Source: Deroplatys truncata (Eukaryota > Arthropoda > Insecta > Mantodea > Mantidae). From it: a stretch of 64,000 bases of DNA. Made by a program: the position numbers and the translations under genes. Under the pieces are notes generated by a model. It had not been told where the DNA came from. It searched no databases and was given only the letters and a program-made list of their open reading frames with translations. Shown one piece after another: positions 1-12,273 of this stretch (position 1 is its first letter; the number at the start of each line of letters is the position of its first letter). The stretch spans positions 281,693,341 to 281,757,340 of the forward strand of contig CM060990.1 of NCBI GenBank assembly GCA_030765065.1, in the 5' to 3' direction.

Positions 1-1
1 T

Positions 2-626
2 GGGGAGGAAGTTATGAGCGAAACTCAAGCATTTGAGAGGTTTTCAAAATTTAAAAGTGATGTTATATCAGTTAAAGGTACAGATCGTTCGGGGCAACCC
101 TGTTCCAGCAAAACTTGAAAAGATCAATCAGGTGAGGGAAATGGTATTAAATGATAGGCACATTACAATAAGAGAACTTTCAGACTCATTAGGAATCTCC
201 TTTGGAAGTGTTCAAAGCATTTTGAAAGACAATTTGGACATGTTCCTGCATCATGACTATGCGCCCTTGCACAAAGCCCTTTCTGTTCACCAATTTTTGG
301 ATAAAAATAGGATGAATACTGTTCTCCATCCCGCCTATTCTCCAGATTTGGCACCAGTGGACTTTTTTCTTTTCCCGCGACTTAAAATTGCGGCTCCGAG
401 GACACCGTTTTGAGGACATTGAGTCATCCATCGCGAATCGCAGAAGGCTCTGAACATGTTGAAAGAAGAGGACTTCCAGAGGTGCTTCCAGCAGTGACAG
501 AAGCACTGGGACAATTGTATCAACTCCCAAGGAGACTGCTTCGAGGGTAACAGTGCAGATTAGACAAAACAAACTGTTGTGTAGTATTTATGACGTCATT
601 CCGGAAACTTTTTGATCACACCTCAT
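2..626 (+). pseudogene. mariner transposase remnant, internally deleted
   Basis: An N-terminal piece keeps the mariner helix-turn-helix (VREMVLNDRHITIRELSDSL, then LGISFGSVQSIL). It is followed almost directly by the C-terminal catalytic region with AYSPDLAPVDFFLFPRL. The middle third of the usual ~345-residue transposase is gone. Frames change near 50 and 400, and an in-frame stop lies in the C-terminal CFQQ-stop-QKHWDNCI region around 500. The 3' end near 600-626 reads CCGGAAACTTTTTGATCAC, resembling a mariner terminal repeat, and is followed by TA. The 5' terminus lies outside the window. This is a dead, deletion-derived copy. Confidence 0.85.
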
Positions 627-775
627 ACATCAATTTCTTGTAATGATTGTTTTAAACCACTTACTGTAATAGATCCCACCACTAGGTCATCTAAAAAAGA
701 AGTCCTGGGATTTGTATGTTGTTAATTACTGGTGCACAGTTATTATTTCTTCCAATTTCTAGTAAGACATCATCT

Positions 776-786
776 ATGTATAAATT
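776..786. repeat. Left target-site duplication of LINE copy 1
   Basis: ATGTATAAATT is repeated exactly at 6733-6743, directly after the (CAT)n tail of the LINE. Confidence 0.9.
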
Positions 787-1327
787 CCGGTCGAGGTGGG
801 TTCTTCAAGTGACCGGTGGACCCAAGGTAGGCTCTCGTGCGTTCTTTGCATTCCATTCATACCGCACCTCACCATCGTTTCTTTCTTCCCTTATCACTTT
901 CCGGCCATTTTGCACCACGATATTCGCATATCCCTTTTTCTTCCCCGCCGGCCTACCTTGCGTGCGAAACGCCCACACAGTTTTAGTTTCTTTTATCTTT
1001 TTATTTAAATCCTCCGTGGACACAGCCTGACGGATACCCGCGCACTGGTGCGCAGCTGGGTGAGTGGGTAATGGCGTCACCCCCACCACCCGGGGTCGTC
1101 ATGTAGGGTATGTGTTCGTATCCGCTGTTCAACTGCAGTCCCGCGGGGGGGCCATTGCATGAGCTGCTGACTTCTGACGGCGATTGGGTCCCTCTGTCTA
1201 TGTTCTGGGAGGTGTGACCCTGGGGTGAGTCTGGTATAGATAGGCCACTCACCCAAGCCGGGGTAACGCCCGAGAAGTCAGAGCCCGAGGTCGGAGACGG
1301 TTGCAATGGTGGAGGATTTATTTCGCT

Positions 1328-2617
1328 ATGGAGCACCCTTCCTCCATTAATACTAACAAGCGCCGAAAAGTTTATGTAACAGAAGTGACACCACCGACAA
1401 CTGGTTGTTACTTGGTCATTTCACGAACCGAAGAAGGACAAAGCTTTGAGAAGGTGAACCCTTTCATCATTCAAAAGGGAATTGATGCAATTGCTGGTGC
1501 GGTTCAGTCCTGCACTCGTCTACGGAATGGTTCCTTATTAGCCCAAACGAAATCCGATCAGCAAAGTAAGACCTTGTTGCGCGCTACGCTTCTCCACGGC
1601 TATCCCATCCGTGTGGAGAAGCACCGCACATTGAATTCCTGTCGAGGCGTTATTACCACCCATAGCCTCGATGGTATATCGGACGAGGACCTGGTAGAAT
1701 ATCTTGCAGACCAGAAGGTGACAGCGGTCCATCGAGTGCAGGCCAAACGCGACGGCGTATTGGTACCCACTCGTACCCTGTTTATTACATTTGATGGCGT
1801 CGATCTGCCCACGAGCATTTCCGCAGGGTACGAACGGATTTCTGTGAGGCCTTATATTCCTAGACCTCTGCGTTGTTTTAAATGCCAACGTTTTGGGCAT
1901 ACGCAAGTCTCATGTAAGAGTGCCGTTAACATCTGTGCAACATGTAGCCAGCCCTCACACGAAGGTACCTGTTCAACAGCCCCCGTCTGCGTTAATTGTA
2001 AAGGGTCTCATTCTGCTTCGTTTGCCGACTGTCCGCGGTACTTGGACGAGAAGGCGATCCAGGAGATCCGGGTAAAGGAAAAACTCTCCTTCGCTGAAGC
2101 CCGGAGGCGTTACCATGCGCGCCAACCTTCACTCCTGCGATCTGGCACATTTAGTTCTGTTGTTGCCTCGCCAGTACCACGAGTAGATGCCGAAACTCCG
2201 ACCTGGACCATGACTGGATTAACCGCCACTACCATCCGGCCGTCCATTAAGGCTACAGTTACCAAGCCGTATAAACCTGGTCCCAAGTCCATGAAGTCGC
2301 AAGCCGTTGAAAAGAAACCCAAGCAGAAACTTCGCAGGGAAGATTTTTTAAAAGACCCTCCGCGTGCGCGCGGTAACAAAAGTTCACCTTCTCCTCCTCG
2401 GAGGTCGCTGTCCCAGGAAGGTCCTGGGACAAGCCGCGCTCAGCGGCACCCCTCACCCGTCGCCACCCAGAACCGATTCACGGCGCTTGAATCGGTTTCT
2501 GGCACTGAGCGCGTGGGCCCTCCCTCCGAGGAAGCTATGGAGTCTGACCAACTCCATACAAAAAGCCCGAGCCCAAAGGTTAAACAAAAGGTAATTTTAA
2601 GCCGCCCTTCTATATAG
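1328..2617 (+). CDS. LINE ORF1, gag-like protein with three zinc knuckles
   Basis: This is a 429-residue nucleic-acid-binding ORF1 protein. The ATG at 1328 is the first methionine; upstream in-frame codons belong to the 5' UTR, and the second copy has a stop at the codon after this ATG. Residues about 85-180 resemble the RNA-binding domain of I/Jockey-type ORF1 proteins. Three CCHC-type knuckles follow, starting CFKCQRFGHTQVSC, then CATCSQPSHEGTC, then CVNCKGSHSASFADC. The C-terminal third is basic and rich in Pro and Ser. In this group the protein coats the RNA and helps target-primed reverse transcription. The reading frame is open throughout. Confidence 0.88.
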   Translation: MEHPSSINTNKRRKVYVTEVTPPTTGCYLVISRTEEGQSFEKVNPFIIQKGIDAIAGAVQSCTRLRNGSLLAQTKSDQQSKTLLRATLLHGYPIRVEKHRTLNSCRGVITTHSLDGISDEDLVEYLADQKVTAVHRVQAKRDGVLVPTRTLFITFDGVDLPTSISAGYERISVRPYIPRPLRCFKCQRFGHTQVSCKSAVNICATCSQPSHEGTCSTAPVCVNCKGSHSASFADCPRYLDEKAIQEIRVKEKLSFAEARRRYHARQPSLLRSGTFSSVVASPVPRVDAETPTWTMTGLTATTIRPSIKATVTKPYKPGPKSMKSQAVEKKPKQKLRREDFLKDPPRARGNKSSPSPPRRSLSQEGPGTSRAQRHPSPVATQNRFTALESVSGTERVGPPSEEAMESDQLHTKSPSPKVKQKVILSRPSI

Positions 2618-2639
2618 ACAGTTTATCCCCTTTTTCTTA

Positions 2640-5600
2640 ATGGCTATCCTGATCTGGAATGTACGTGGTGTACGATCGCATAGGGCGGAACTGCAACTCT
2701 TATTGCGTTCCCATTCGCCTATGGTCGTATGTTTGCAGGAGACTAAGCTTCGCCCTCACGATCCTTTTGATCTCCGAGGATATACTCCGGTTCGCTACGA
2801 CCTTGAACCGGAGGAGGGTACTCCTGCTCATGGTGGTGTCATGATTTTGGTGCGTAATGACGTTCATTTTCAAACTATCACACTTACGTCCGACTTGCAA
2901 GCTGTTGCCATTAGACTGCAGTTACCCGGTTTTTTCTTTTCTGTTTGTTCTGTGTATGCACCTCCATCGTCTCCCCTCGCTCCCGCGGACATTCGACCTC
3001 TCCTGTCCGCTCTCCCATTACCATTTCTTCTGTTGGGAGATTTTAATGCCCATCACCCACTATGGGGTTCGCCAAGGGCTTGTGCGAGGGGAACTCTTCT
3101 TTCCGACATTTTTATCAGTTCAATCTTTCCATCCTCAATACAGGTGCACCTACTTTTATTTCTGATTCTTCTGGTACATTTTCTCACCTGGACCTTGCCA
3201 TTTGCTCACTCCAGCTTGCACGTCGTCTTCAGTGGAACGTCGTCGCTGACACCTACTCCAGCGATCATTACCCCTGCATCGTTTCTCTTCTGTCGCACCA
3301 CGTACAGCATTCCAGAGTACCTACCTGGATATTCGCAAAAGCCGACTGGAGCTTGTATTCCAGCCTCGTGCATTTTGACGACCAGCCCTTCTCCGACATT
3401 AACCAACTAGTGCAGCACCTTACGTCTATTATTTTCTCTGCCGCCGAACGCGCAATACCCCGTTCATCCTCCCAACCTCGGCGGCCACCTGTTCCGTGGT
3501 GGAACGAGGATTGTCGGGACGCCGTTCGTGCCCGTAGGACTGCACTTAGGGTGTTTCGGCGACACCCTACACTTGATAATTTGGTGACTTTTAAACAATC
3601 GCGCGCCAGGGCTCGTCGCATTATTCAGGATAGCAAGAAGGCATCTTGGGCTCGTTTTGTCGAGTCTTTTAATCGTTTTACGCCTTCATCCGTTGTTTGG
3701 GATAAACTTCGTCGCTTCTCAGGTAAAGTGTCACATTGTACTGTTTTTGGCCTTCAGGTTTCTAATGCCACCATAGTGGATCCGGCTGCCATCGCTAACA
3801 CACTGGGTGCTGCCTTTGAGGCGGTTTCCAGTTCAGACCATTATTCCGCCGGCTTTCGCTCTATTAAAGACCGGCTGGATTCCGCATCATATACTTTTCG
3901 GTCTGCTAATGATGAATGCTATAACGAACTATTCACAATGAGGGAGCTGGAGCACGCTCTTCATTGCTCTCGGCACTCCGCTCCTGGGCCGGACGGCATT
4001 CATGTCCTGATGTTAAAGAACCTTTCAGCCGACAGTAAACTCTTTCTCTTACAGGTCTATAACCGTATTTGGCAAGACGGCATTTTTCCTTCCGTTTGGC
4101 GCGAAGCCACCATTGTCCCTATACTTAAGCCTGGGAAGGATCGCCAACTACCTTCCAGCTACCGCCCTATCTCCCTCACCAGTTGCATTTGCAAGGTGAT
4201 GGAGCGCATGATCAACGGGCGGTTGACATGGTGGCTTGAGTCTCAGAAACTTCTAGCGAACGCTCAGTGCGGGTTTCGTCGCTATCGCTCTACCGTCGAC
4301 CATCTGGTGTCCTTGTCGACGCATATTATGAATGGATTTCTGAGAAAGTGTCAAACCGTGGCTATATTTTTTGACCTGGAGAAAGCTTATGACACTTGTT
4401 GGAGGGGCGGCATTTTACGTACACTTCACGATTGGAATATCCGCGGTCGTCTTCCCATATTTCTTCGGAAGTTTATGACGGACCGCGTCTTTCGTGTACG
4501 TGTGGGCTCGGTTTTATCTCGTCGTTTTATTCAAGAGAACGGAGTACCGCAGGGCTCTGTACTCAGTGTCACACTTTTTGCGATTGCTATCAACCCCATT
4601 GTTGATTGTATTCCACCTGGCATTTCATCGTCCCTTTTTGTTGACGATTTCGCTATTTATTACAGTTCACGGCGGACCTGTATACTCGAACGCCGTCTCC
4701 AGAGCTGTATCGACCGTCTCTACGCCTGGAGTAACGCCAACGGCTTTAATTTCTCCGCCGAGAAATCCGTCTGCATCAACTTTTGGCGCCGGAAGTATTT
4801 CCCTCCGCCCTCTCTCCATCTTGGGCCAGGGATACTTCCGTTTGCAGACGAGGCGAAATTCTTGGGGTTGATTTTTGACAGGAAGTTGTGTTGGACCTCG
4901 CACGTTTCCTTTTTAAAAGCAAAGTGTGACCGTTCTCTTAATATTTTACGTGTTTTAAGTGGCACATCCTGGGGAGCTGATCGGACCGTCCTTCTTCGCC
5001 TTTATCGCTCTTTGGTCCGATCCAAGCTTGATTACGGGTGTATTGTTTATTCGTCGGCACGTCCAACTGTGTTACGTCGATTGAATGCCATTCACCATCG
5101 TGGCATAAGAGTCGCTACAGGGGCCTTTCCCACCAGCCCTGTTTTTAGCCTGTATGCTGAAGCTGCAGAGCCTCCGCTGTCCTTCCGGCGTGAGATGCTC
5201 TTGTGCAGCTATGCTTGTCGACTCTCAAGCTTGCCTGACCACCCGTCCTTCGAGTTATTTTTCGAGGAGTCACTTGATCGTCACTATTTTATTAGCTCCT
5301 CTGCTTTGCTCCCACCAGGGGTTCGCTTTCGACAGCTCCTTCGGCATTTAGACGTTCCGCCAGCGCCGGCCCTTCCACGGGGGGAAACGCGTTTTCCTCC
5401 ATGGTCTCGCGCTGAGGCCCACTGTCACCTTGGGCTAACGTCGATGCCGAAGACTGAGACCCCTGCTTCAGTCTTTAGATCGGCTTTTTTAGAAGTACGG
5501 GCTCAATTCGGAGACTTCCATTTTATCTTTACCGATGGATCTAAGACTGAAGCTGGAGTTGGATGTGCCTTTGTTTCTGGTCACTGTAGTTTTAAGTTTC

Positions 5601-6328
5601 GTTTACCTGGACAATGTTCAATTTTTACCGCCGAACGTTTTAGCATTTATCAATCTGTTTTATACATTCAGCGGCACGCCTTACGGCACTGTTTTATTTG
5701 TACGGACTCTCTGAGTGCCCTTCAGACTATTACTGCGCTGTACCATTACCACCCGCTTGTACAGCGCATACATGACCTGCTCCACTCGCTTGGTGTCTCT
5801 GGCATCAGCGTGTCCTTCATGTGGATTCCAGGTCATGTGGGCATCTCAGGTAATGAGTCTGCCGACGCCGCTGCGAAATCGGCGATTTTATTACCCAGAT
5901 TTTTTACCTCTGTTGTTCCCTCGTCAGATTCGTGTGCTATTTTACGTCGCCGCATCCTCTCGCGCTGGCGCGATGAGTGGACGGCCCTCCGGGGGAACAA
6001 GTTGCGGGAGGTTAAGCCTCTCCCGTTAATCTGGGGTACCTCTTCTCGTTCTTCACGTCGGGAAGAGGTACTTTTAGCCCGTTTACGAATTGGACATTGT
6101 CGTTTTAGTCATACTTATCTGCTCAGTGGTGATCCCGCTCCGCTGTGTCAGCAGTGTGACGTGCCCTTAACGGTGCGTCACATTTTAACTGAGTGTCAAG
6201 TTTTAGCTCCACTGCGCGTTCGCCTGGGTCTGCCTGTTGGCATAGCCAACGTTTTGGCAGACGACGCGCATGCTGTAGAATGTCTTTTACGTTTTATAAG
6301 TGACATTGGTTTTAATCGTCGCATTTGA
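2640..6328 (+). pseudogene. LINE ORF2: endonuclease, reverse transcriptase, RNase H (one frameshift)
   Basis: The product would be about 1,229 residues. The APE endonuclease has N in NVRG, E in LQETK, LLGDFNAHHPLWG and SDHYP. RT motifs are FFDLEKAYDTCW (A), GVPQGSVLSVTLF (B) and FVDDF (C). RNase H has FTDGS, the E of FTAERF, CTDSLSAL and WIPGHVGISGNESADAA, giving a complete acidic set. A C-terminal CQQCDVPLTVRHILTEC is the usual post-RT cysteine motif. A single G is missing near 3111 within a T-run; the other genomic copy keeps it. This splits the ORF into 2640-3410 and a frame open from about 3062 to 6328. Apart from that break it looks young. Confidence 0.9.
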
Positions 6329-6732
6329 TGCGCTGAGCGTCTTTTAGCTTTGTTATTTTATTCTGTATGTTTTAATAGGGACTTACTCCCCAGTGACATA
6401 TGGCGCTCATGTCCCTCGCTTTCTACAGTCCTTGACACGTTTTAATCTTTTATTGGCTATGCTTGTAGTGTGTTGGTTTTTGAGACATATTTATTGTTAT
6501 TGTTACTATTGTTGTTATTGTTATTATTGTTATTGTCTTTATTGTTATTGTTATTGTTATTGTTATTCTATTGTTATTTTTAACTTTTTTGACATCGCGG
6601 GTTTGTGTCCCGTTTTTTAATTATGCGGTTTTTTACCTGTCTTTTATTTTTTGACTTTATATTTTATACCTTGTAAGGGCGCTGATGACCTCAGCAGTTT
6701 AGCGCCCTTAAGCCGCATATCATCATCATCAT

Positions 6733-6743
6733 ATGTATAAATT
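6733..6743. repeat. Right target-site duplication of LINE copy 1
   Basis: Exact copy of 776-786, directly abutting the CAT-repeat tail. Confidence 0.9.
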
Positions 6744-6780
6744 AAATAAAACTGGCCTTAATTTACATCCTTGCTATTAA

Positions 6781-7605
6781 CTATTACTGGTGATTGGAGG
6801 AGTGGAAGTAAATCCAGGCCCCAAGGATATTCAGGAATTGTTAGGGAACCTTAATGACAAAATGGATAAAATCGAAAGTATGGAACAACGATTGAGTGAT
6901 AGATTGCGTCTGATTATTAGGGATATTAAGGAGGACATTATAGATGAAGTGTATGAAGCAAAACAGAAAGTAAATGCAATTAAGGAAAGAATGGAGGAGA
7001 GGGAAAGAAGATTTAATTTGGTGTTTCTAGGAGTAAATGAGGGAAGAGGGATATGGCCAGCTGAAGAAATAGCGAAGATAATGAAGGAGAAGCTTGAATT
7101 AGAGATGTACAGATGGAAAATTGTTGAGGCTGTTATAGTTGGGAGACAAGTTGGAAAGAGGGCAATAATGATGAAGCTAGCAACAATACAGTTAGTGCAC
7201 GAAGTGCTTAGGAGAACCAAAAAATTGAAAGGTACAAATATTGTTATTAACAAAGACCTTTCACCAAATAAGAGAGCATTACAACAAAATTTAATTCTGA
7301 AAATGAAAGAAGCAAGAGCTTTGGGAAAAATGGCGTATATTACAAACTTTCAGCTGTGAATTGATAATGAAAGGGTACTTGTCACAGATAATAGGGATTC
7401 AAGAGCAAAGCAACATGAAAGAGCAAAAATGAATCAGCAGGTGTCAGCGATAGCTTTAAGGAATGAAACAAGAGGATCAAAGTTCACAACTTGGCAACTT
7501 GCAGCAAACATGGATTTTGAATTACGTAATGGGGAGGCTAGTACAAACCACGTAGCTAACAGAGAAGAGAAAATTGATGACCGCATGAAGGTAAATGGTA
7601 AATAG
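6781..7605 (+). pseudogene. ORF1 of a second LINE, with an N-terminal 2A-like motif
   Basis: The open frame begins just after an in-frame TAA at 6778. It opens with LLLVIGGVEVNPGPK, which fits the ribosome-skipping 2A consensus except that the usual Asp of GDVExNPGP is Gly. A charged, Glu/Lys/Ile-rich coiled-coil follows (about residues 15-75). Next comes RRFNLVFLGVNEG, an RRM-like strand typical of CR1/L1-type ORF1 proteins, and a basic stretch (VINKDLSPNKRALQ). A single TGA at 7357-7359 interrupts a frame that otherwise runs to TAG at 7603. No RT follows; satellite sequence begins at once. LINE copy 1 inserted just upstream of this fragment. Confidence 0.65.
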
Positions 7606-10600
7606 TAACATCTTGAGTGATCTTATACTATACATTTTGTTAGTTAAAGTTTAGATAGTGGCATCTTAGGTGATGTTATAAAATTCACATGTTATGTACA
7701 TACCTGAGCTTTCATGACCGGCATCAATTTTGTAAAAATTATTATTACAGTTCTTAGAACAAACCAGGCTTTTTGGCCCTGGTCTAAATGATAAAACATT
7801 GCCTGACATATGTCCTTTGAAGATGCCTGCCGGAAAGTGAGGGAAAATGTCAGGCGATGTTTTGTCTTTTAGACCACGGTCAAAAAGCATGAATTGTTCT
7901 AAGAATTTTAATAATAATTTTTATAAAATTCACATATTAGTAAGGTAAAGGGGAGATAGTGACATACTACGTGTTGCTATTCAACTCGCATGTGAGTCAT
8001 GTAAAGTTTACATGGCAACACCTTGCGCTTAGTTATTTTATTAACATGTTAATTAGGTAAACTGTAGATGTTTACATTTTACGTGTTATTAATCAAAGTA
8101 AAGTAAGTTAGGTAAACGGTAGGTAGTGACATCTTACGAATTGTTATTCAACTCACATGCCAGTTAGGTAAAGGGTAGATAATGACATTTAGGTGATGTT
8201 ATACTATTCACATGCTAGGCAAAGGTAGACAGTAACATCTTAGATGATGTTATACAATTCGCGTGTTGGTTAGGTAAAGTGCAGATAGTGACATCCTAGG
8301 TGATGTATACAATTCACATCTTAAGTTCAGTAAAAGGTAGATAATGACATATCAAGTAATGTTATGCACTTCACATGTTAGTTAGGTAAAGAGTAGATAG
8401 TAACATCTTAGGTGGTTATAAACTTCAAATGTTATTTAGGAAAAGGCTAGGTAGTGACATCTTATTTGATGTTATGCAGTCGCCTATAGTTAGGTAAAGG
8501 GTGGATATCAGCATCTTGCATATTGTTATTCAATTCACATATTATTTACGTGAAGGTTTGTTCAATTCACATATTAGTTATGCAAATATCACATAGTGAC
8601 ATGTTACATGTTATTATTCAATTTATATGTTAGTTAAATAAAGGTAAATGGTGACACCTTGCACATTGTTATTCAATTCACATGTTAGTTTTCTACAAGG
8701 CACATGGTGACAATATGCGGATGGTTATTCAATAAAAAGGTTAGTTAGGTACAGTGCAGACAGTGACAGCTTGCATTTCATTATTCAGTTCACATGTTTG
8801 TTAGTTAAATGGTAGACAGTGTGATGTTATACAATTCAGATGTTAATGAGATAAAGGGTAGATAGTAACATTCTATGTGACGTTATTATATTTACATGTA
8901 ACTTAGATAAAGGGTAGATAGTGACACCCTCATGCTGTTACTGAGTTTCCATGTTAGTTACGTAAGGAGTACATAGTGACATCATAGCTGATTTTATACA
9001 GTTCATACGTTATTTAGGTAAAGATTAGATTGTGACGTCTTAAACAACATTGTAGAATTTACAAATTATTTAGTAAATGTTGGATTAGTGACATCACAGG
9101 TCATTTTACACAATTTACATTTCAGGTAAAGGTTAGATAGTGATATATATTAGGTGATCCGTTGTAATTCACGTGTTATTTAAATAAAGGTTAGATAGTT
9201 ATATCGTAGTTGATGTTATACAACTCACATGTTAGGTAAAGGGTAGATAGTCATATCTGAGGTGTTACCATTCAATTCACATGAAAGTTTGATAAAGCGT
9301 ATATGGCGACACATTGCGCATTGTTTTTCAATTGACAATTTAGTTATGTAAAGTGTAGATAGTAATATCTTGCATATTATTATTCATTTCATATGTTAGT
9401 AAACTAATGGGTACATGGCAACAACTTAAGAGTTTTTATTCAATTCACTTATAAGTCATGTAAAGGGTACATGGCGACACCTTGTGTGTTGTCATTCAAT
9501 TAAAATGGTAGTTGAATAAATGAATCAATCAATCAATCCATAATGAGTGTATTTATTTACACAACGGTATACATAAATAAGGGGTATAAAATGACAACTT
9601 ATCTGTTGTTATTCAGTTCACATGTTATAAGGTGAAGGGGACATAGTTACATCTTACATATTGTTATTGAATTCACCTATTAGTTATGTGAAGTGCATAT
9701 GGCGACACCATGGATGCTGTTATTCAATTTATATGTTAGTTGTATAAAGAATACATGATGATATCATACATTTTATTATTTAATTCACATGTTGTTCAGT
9801 TAAAGGGTAGATAGTGACATCTTTAGGTGATGTTTTATATAGTTCACATGTTACTTAGGTAAATGCTAGATAGTGGCCTTTTAGGTGACGTTATACATTT
9901 GACGTGTTATTTAAGCAAAGGGTAGATAATGACATCTTAGGGGATGTTATGCAAATCACATGTTAGTTAGGTAAAGGGTGGATAGTGATATCTTAGATGT
10001 TGTTATACAATTCACAAGTAATTTAGTAAAGGGTGGATATTGATACCCTGGTATTGTTTTTAAGTTTGTATATTAGTTATGTAAAGGGTACATTGCGATA
10101 CCTTGCACATTCTTATTCAATTCAACTGTTAGTTTTGTAAGGGATAGATAGTGACATCTTATATGTTACTGTTCACTTCACATGTTAGTTAGGTAAAGGG
10201 TACATGGTGACAGCTTGCACGTTGTTATTCAATTCACATGTTAGATAACGTAAAAGGTAGATAATGGCATCTTCATGTTATTATTCAATTAATATATTAG
10301 CTAAGTAAAGGATAGGTACTTGGCGACACCTTGCATATTGTTATTCAATTCATACGTTAGTTAGGTAAAGGGCAGATGTTGATATATTACATGTTATTCT
10401 TCCATTCACAGTAAGTTAGGTAAAGCGTAGATGGTCACATCTAAGTTGATGTCACACTGTTCACATGTTGGTTAGGTAAAGCGTGGAAAGCTTCATCTTA
10501 CGTTTGTTACACAATTCACATTTTAGTTCGGTTAAGGATAGATAATGACATCTTTGGTGATGTTATACAGTTCACATGCTAATTAGGCAACGGTTTTGAT

Positions 10601-12096
10601 AGTGGCATCTTACGTATTATTATTCAATTCACATGTTAGTTATTTAAAGAGCTGTTAGTGTAAGTTAGGTAAATGAAATATAGTGACCTCTTACGTGTTG
10701 TTATTCAATTCAAATGTTAGTTAGATAATGCGTACATAGTGAGACCTTAAGTGCTATAATTAAATTTAGTTGTTAGGAAAGGAGAAATAGTGACATCCTA
10801 CGTGTTGCTATTCAGTTCACATGTTAGTTACATAAAGGGCAAGTAGTGACATTTTATGTGACATTATATAATTCACATGTTAGGTAAAGGGTAGATAGTG
10901 ACATCTTAGGTGATGTTATACAATTCACATGTTAGTTGTAAAGGGTATATATTGACATCCTATGTTATTTTCAGAATTCACATGTTAGTTCGGCAAGGAA
11001 TAGATAGTAACATCTTAAGTGATTTTATACACTTCACATATTAGTTAGGTAAAGAGTAGATAGTGACATCTTATTTGATGTTATACAGTTCACATGTAGT
11101 TAGGTAAAGGGTGCATAGTGACATCTTACATATTGTTATTCAATTCACATGTCAGCTATGTAAAGGGTACATGGCGACACCTTATGTGATGTTATTTAAT
11201 TCACATGTTAGTTATGTAAACAGTAGATAGTGACATGTTAGTGTTATTATTCAATTCATATGTTGGTTAATTAAAGGCACATGGCAGCACCTTGTGCATT
11301 TTTGTTCAATTCACATGTTACTTATGTATAGGGTACATGTTGTCAATGTATGGGGTGTTATTCAATAAACATTTTAGTTAGTTAAAGGGGAGACAATAAC
11401 ATCTTGTGTGTGGTTATTCAATTTACATGTTAGTTAGGCAAATGATAGACAGTGACATTTTAGATTAAGTTATATAATTCAGATGTTAGTGAGTTAAAGG
11501 GTAGATAGTAGCATCTTATGTGAAGTTAGAATATTTATATGCTACTTAGTAAAGGTTAATTAGTGACACCCTAGTGTTGTTATCTAATTTACATGTTAGG
11601 TATCGGGCAGATAATGGCATCTTACCTGATATTATGCATTTCGCATGTTATTTAGGTAAAGGTTAGATTGTGACACCTTTGGTGGTTATAGAATTAACAT
11701 GTTATTTAGGTAAAGGGTAGATAGTACATCTCAGGTCATGTTACATAATACACATTTTTAAATAAAGGTTAGATAGTGATATCTTAGGTGATGTTATGTA
11801 ATTCACATGTTAGTTAGGGAATGAGTAGATAGTCATAGGTACCTGAGGTGTTACCACTCATTTCTCATGTAAGTTAATTATAGGGCATATGGCGACATAT
11901 TGTGCATTGTTATTCAATTGAAATGTTAGTTATGTAAAGGGTAGATAGTGACATGTGACGTGTTATTATTCAATCTACATGTTAGTAAGGTAATGTTTGC
12001 ATGGCAACAGCTTGAGTGTTTTTATCCGATTCACTTATTAGTCATGTAGAGGGTACATGGCGACTCCTTGCATGTTGTTATTGAATTAAAATGTTA
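7606..12096. repeat. Satellite array, unit about 56 bp (left part)
   Basis: Degenerate tandem copies of a unit close to GGTAAAGGGTAGATAGTGAC + ATCTTAGGTGATGTTATA + CAATTCACATGTTAGTTA. Units differ by many substitutions and small indels, and variants with CATGGCGACACCTTGC replace part of the unit. With the right part (14498-16560) it makes on the order of 100 copies. It holds no coding sequence. A short non-repeat patch lies at about 9515-9590. Confidence 0.9.
7726..7930. mobile_element. Foldback MITE within the satellite
   Basis: About 205 bp that folds into one long hairpin with arms of about 85 nt. The left arm has AAATTATTATTACAGTTCTT, AGAACAAACCAGGCTTTTTG and GGTCTAAATGATAAAACATT; the right arm carries the inverse with scattered mismatches. 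The loop is around ATGTCCTTTGAAGATGCC. It has no coding capacity. Satellite-like sequence lies on both sides. Confidence 0.65.
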
Positions 12097-12273
12097 TTAT
12101 GAGGTCCAAATCTCTTGACATTTGAGGCGTGTCCACTAATACGCATTAGCGAATAGCGGCAATCCGGCGTTGCCTTATAAGGACAGTACACCTCGCCGCT
12201 GGTAAAACTCTAATTGCAATATCACGTGCGCGCATGCGTATTTCATATTTCAGAAATTCAATAAGTAGTTATA

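Larger units (their letters stand above)
787..6732 (+). mobile_element. RNase H-bearing non-LTR retrotransposon, copy 1
   Basis: This 5,946-bp element is bounded by an exact 11-bp TSD. It has a 5' UTR of about 540 bp, a gag-like ORF1, a 22-nt gap, and an ORF2 with APE-type endonuclease, reverse transcriptase and RNase H. The 3' UTR ends in a hairpin-like GGGCGCTGATGACC...AGCGCCC block and a (CAT)n tail. RNase H downstream of RT places it in the I/R1/LOA-type LINE groups; the clade cannot be fixed without a tree. A second copy at 52015-56839 extends 50 bp further 5', so this copy is probably slightly 5'-truncated. The only clear lesion in the coding part is a 1-nt deletion in ORF2. Confidence 0.92.

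Noticed and set aside
1301-1327. Upstream start of the LINE ORF1
   Set aside because: The extra codons begin at a non-ATG codon in the 5' UTR; ATG 1328 is the first methionine.
805-1336. ORFs in the region upstream of LINE ORF1
   Set aside because: They are in the LINE 5' UTR, and the second copy breaks them.
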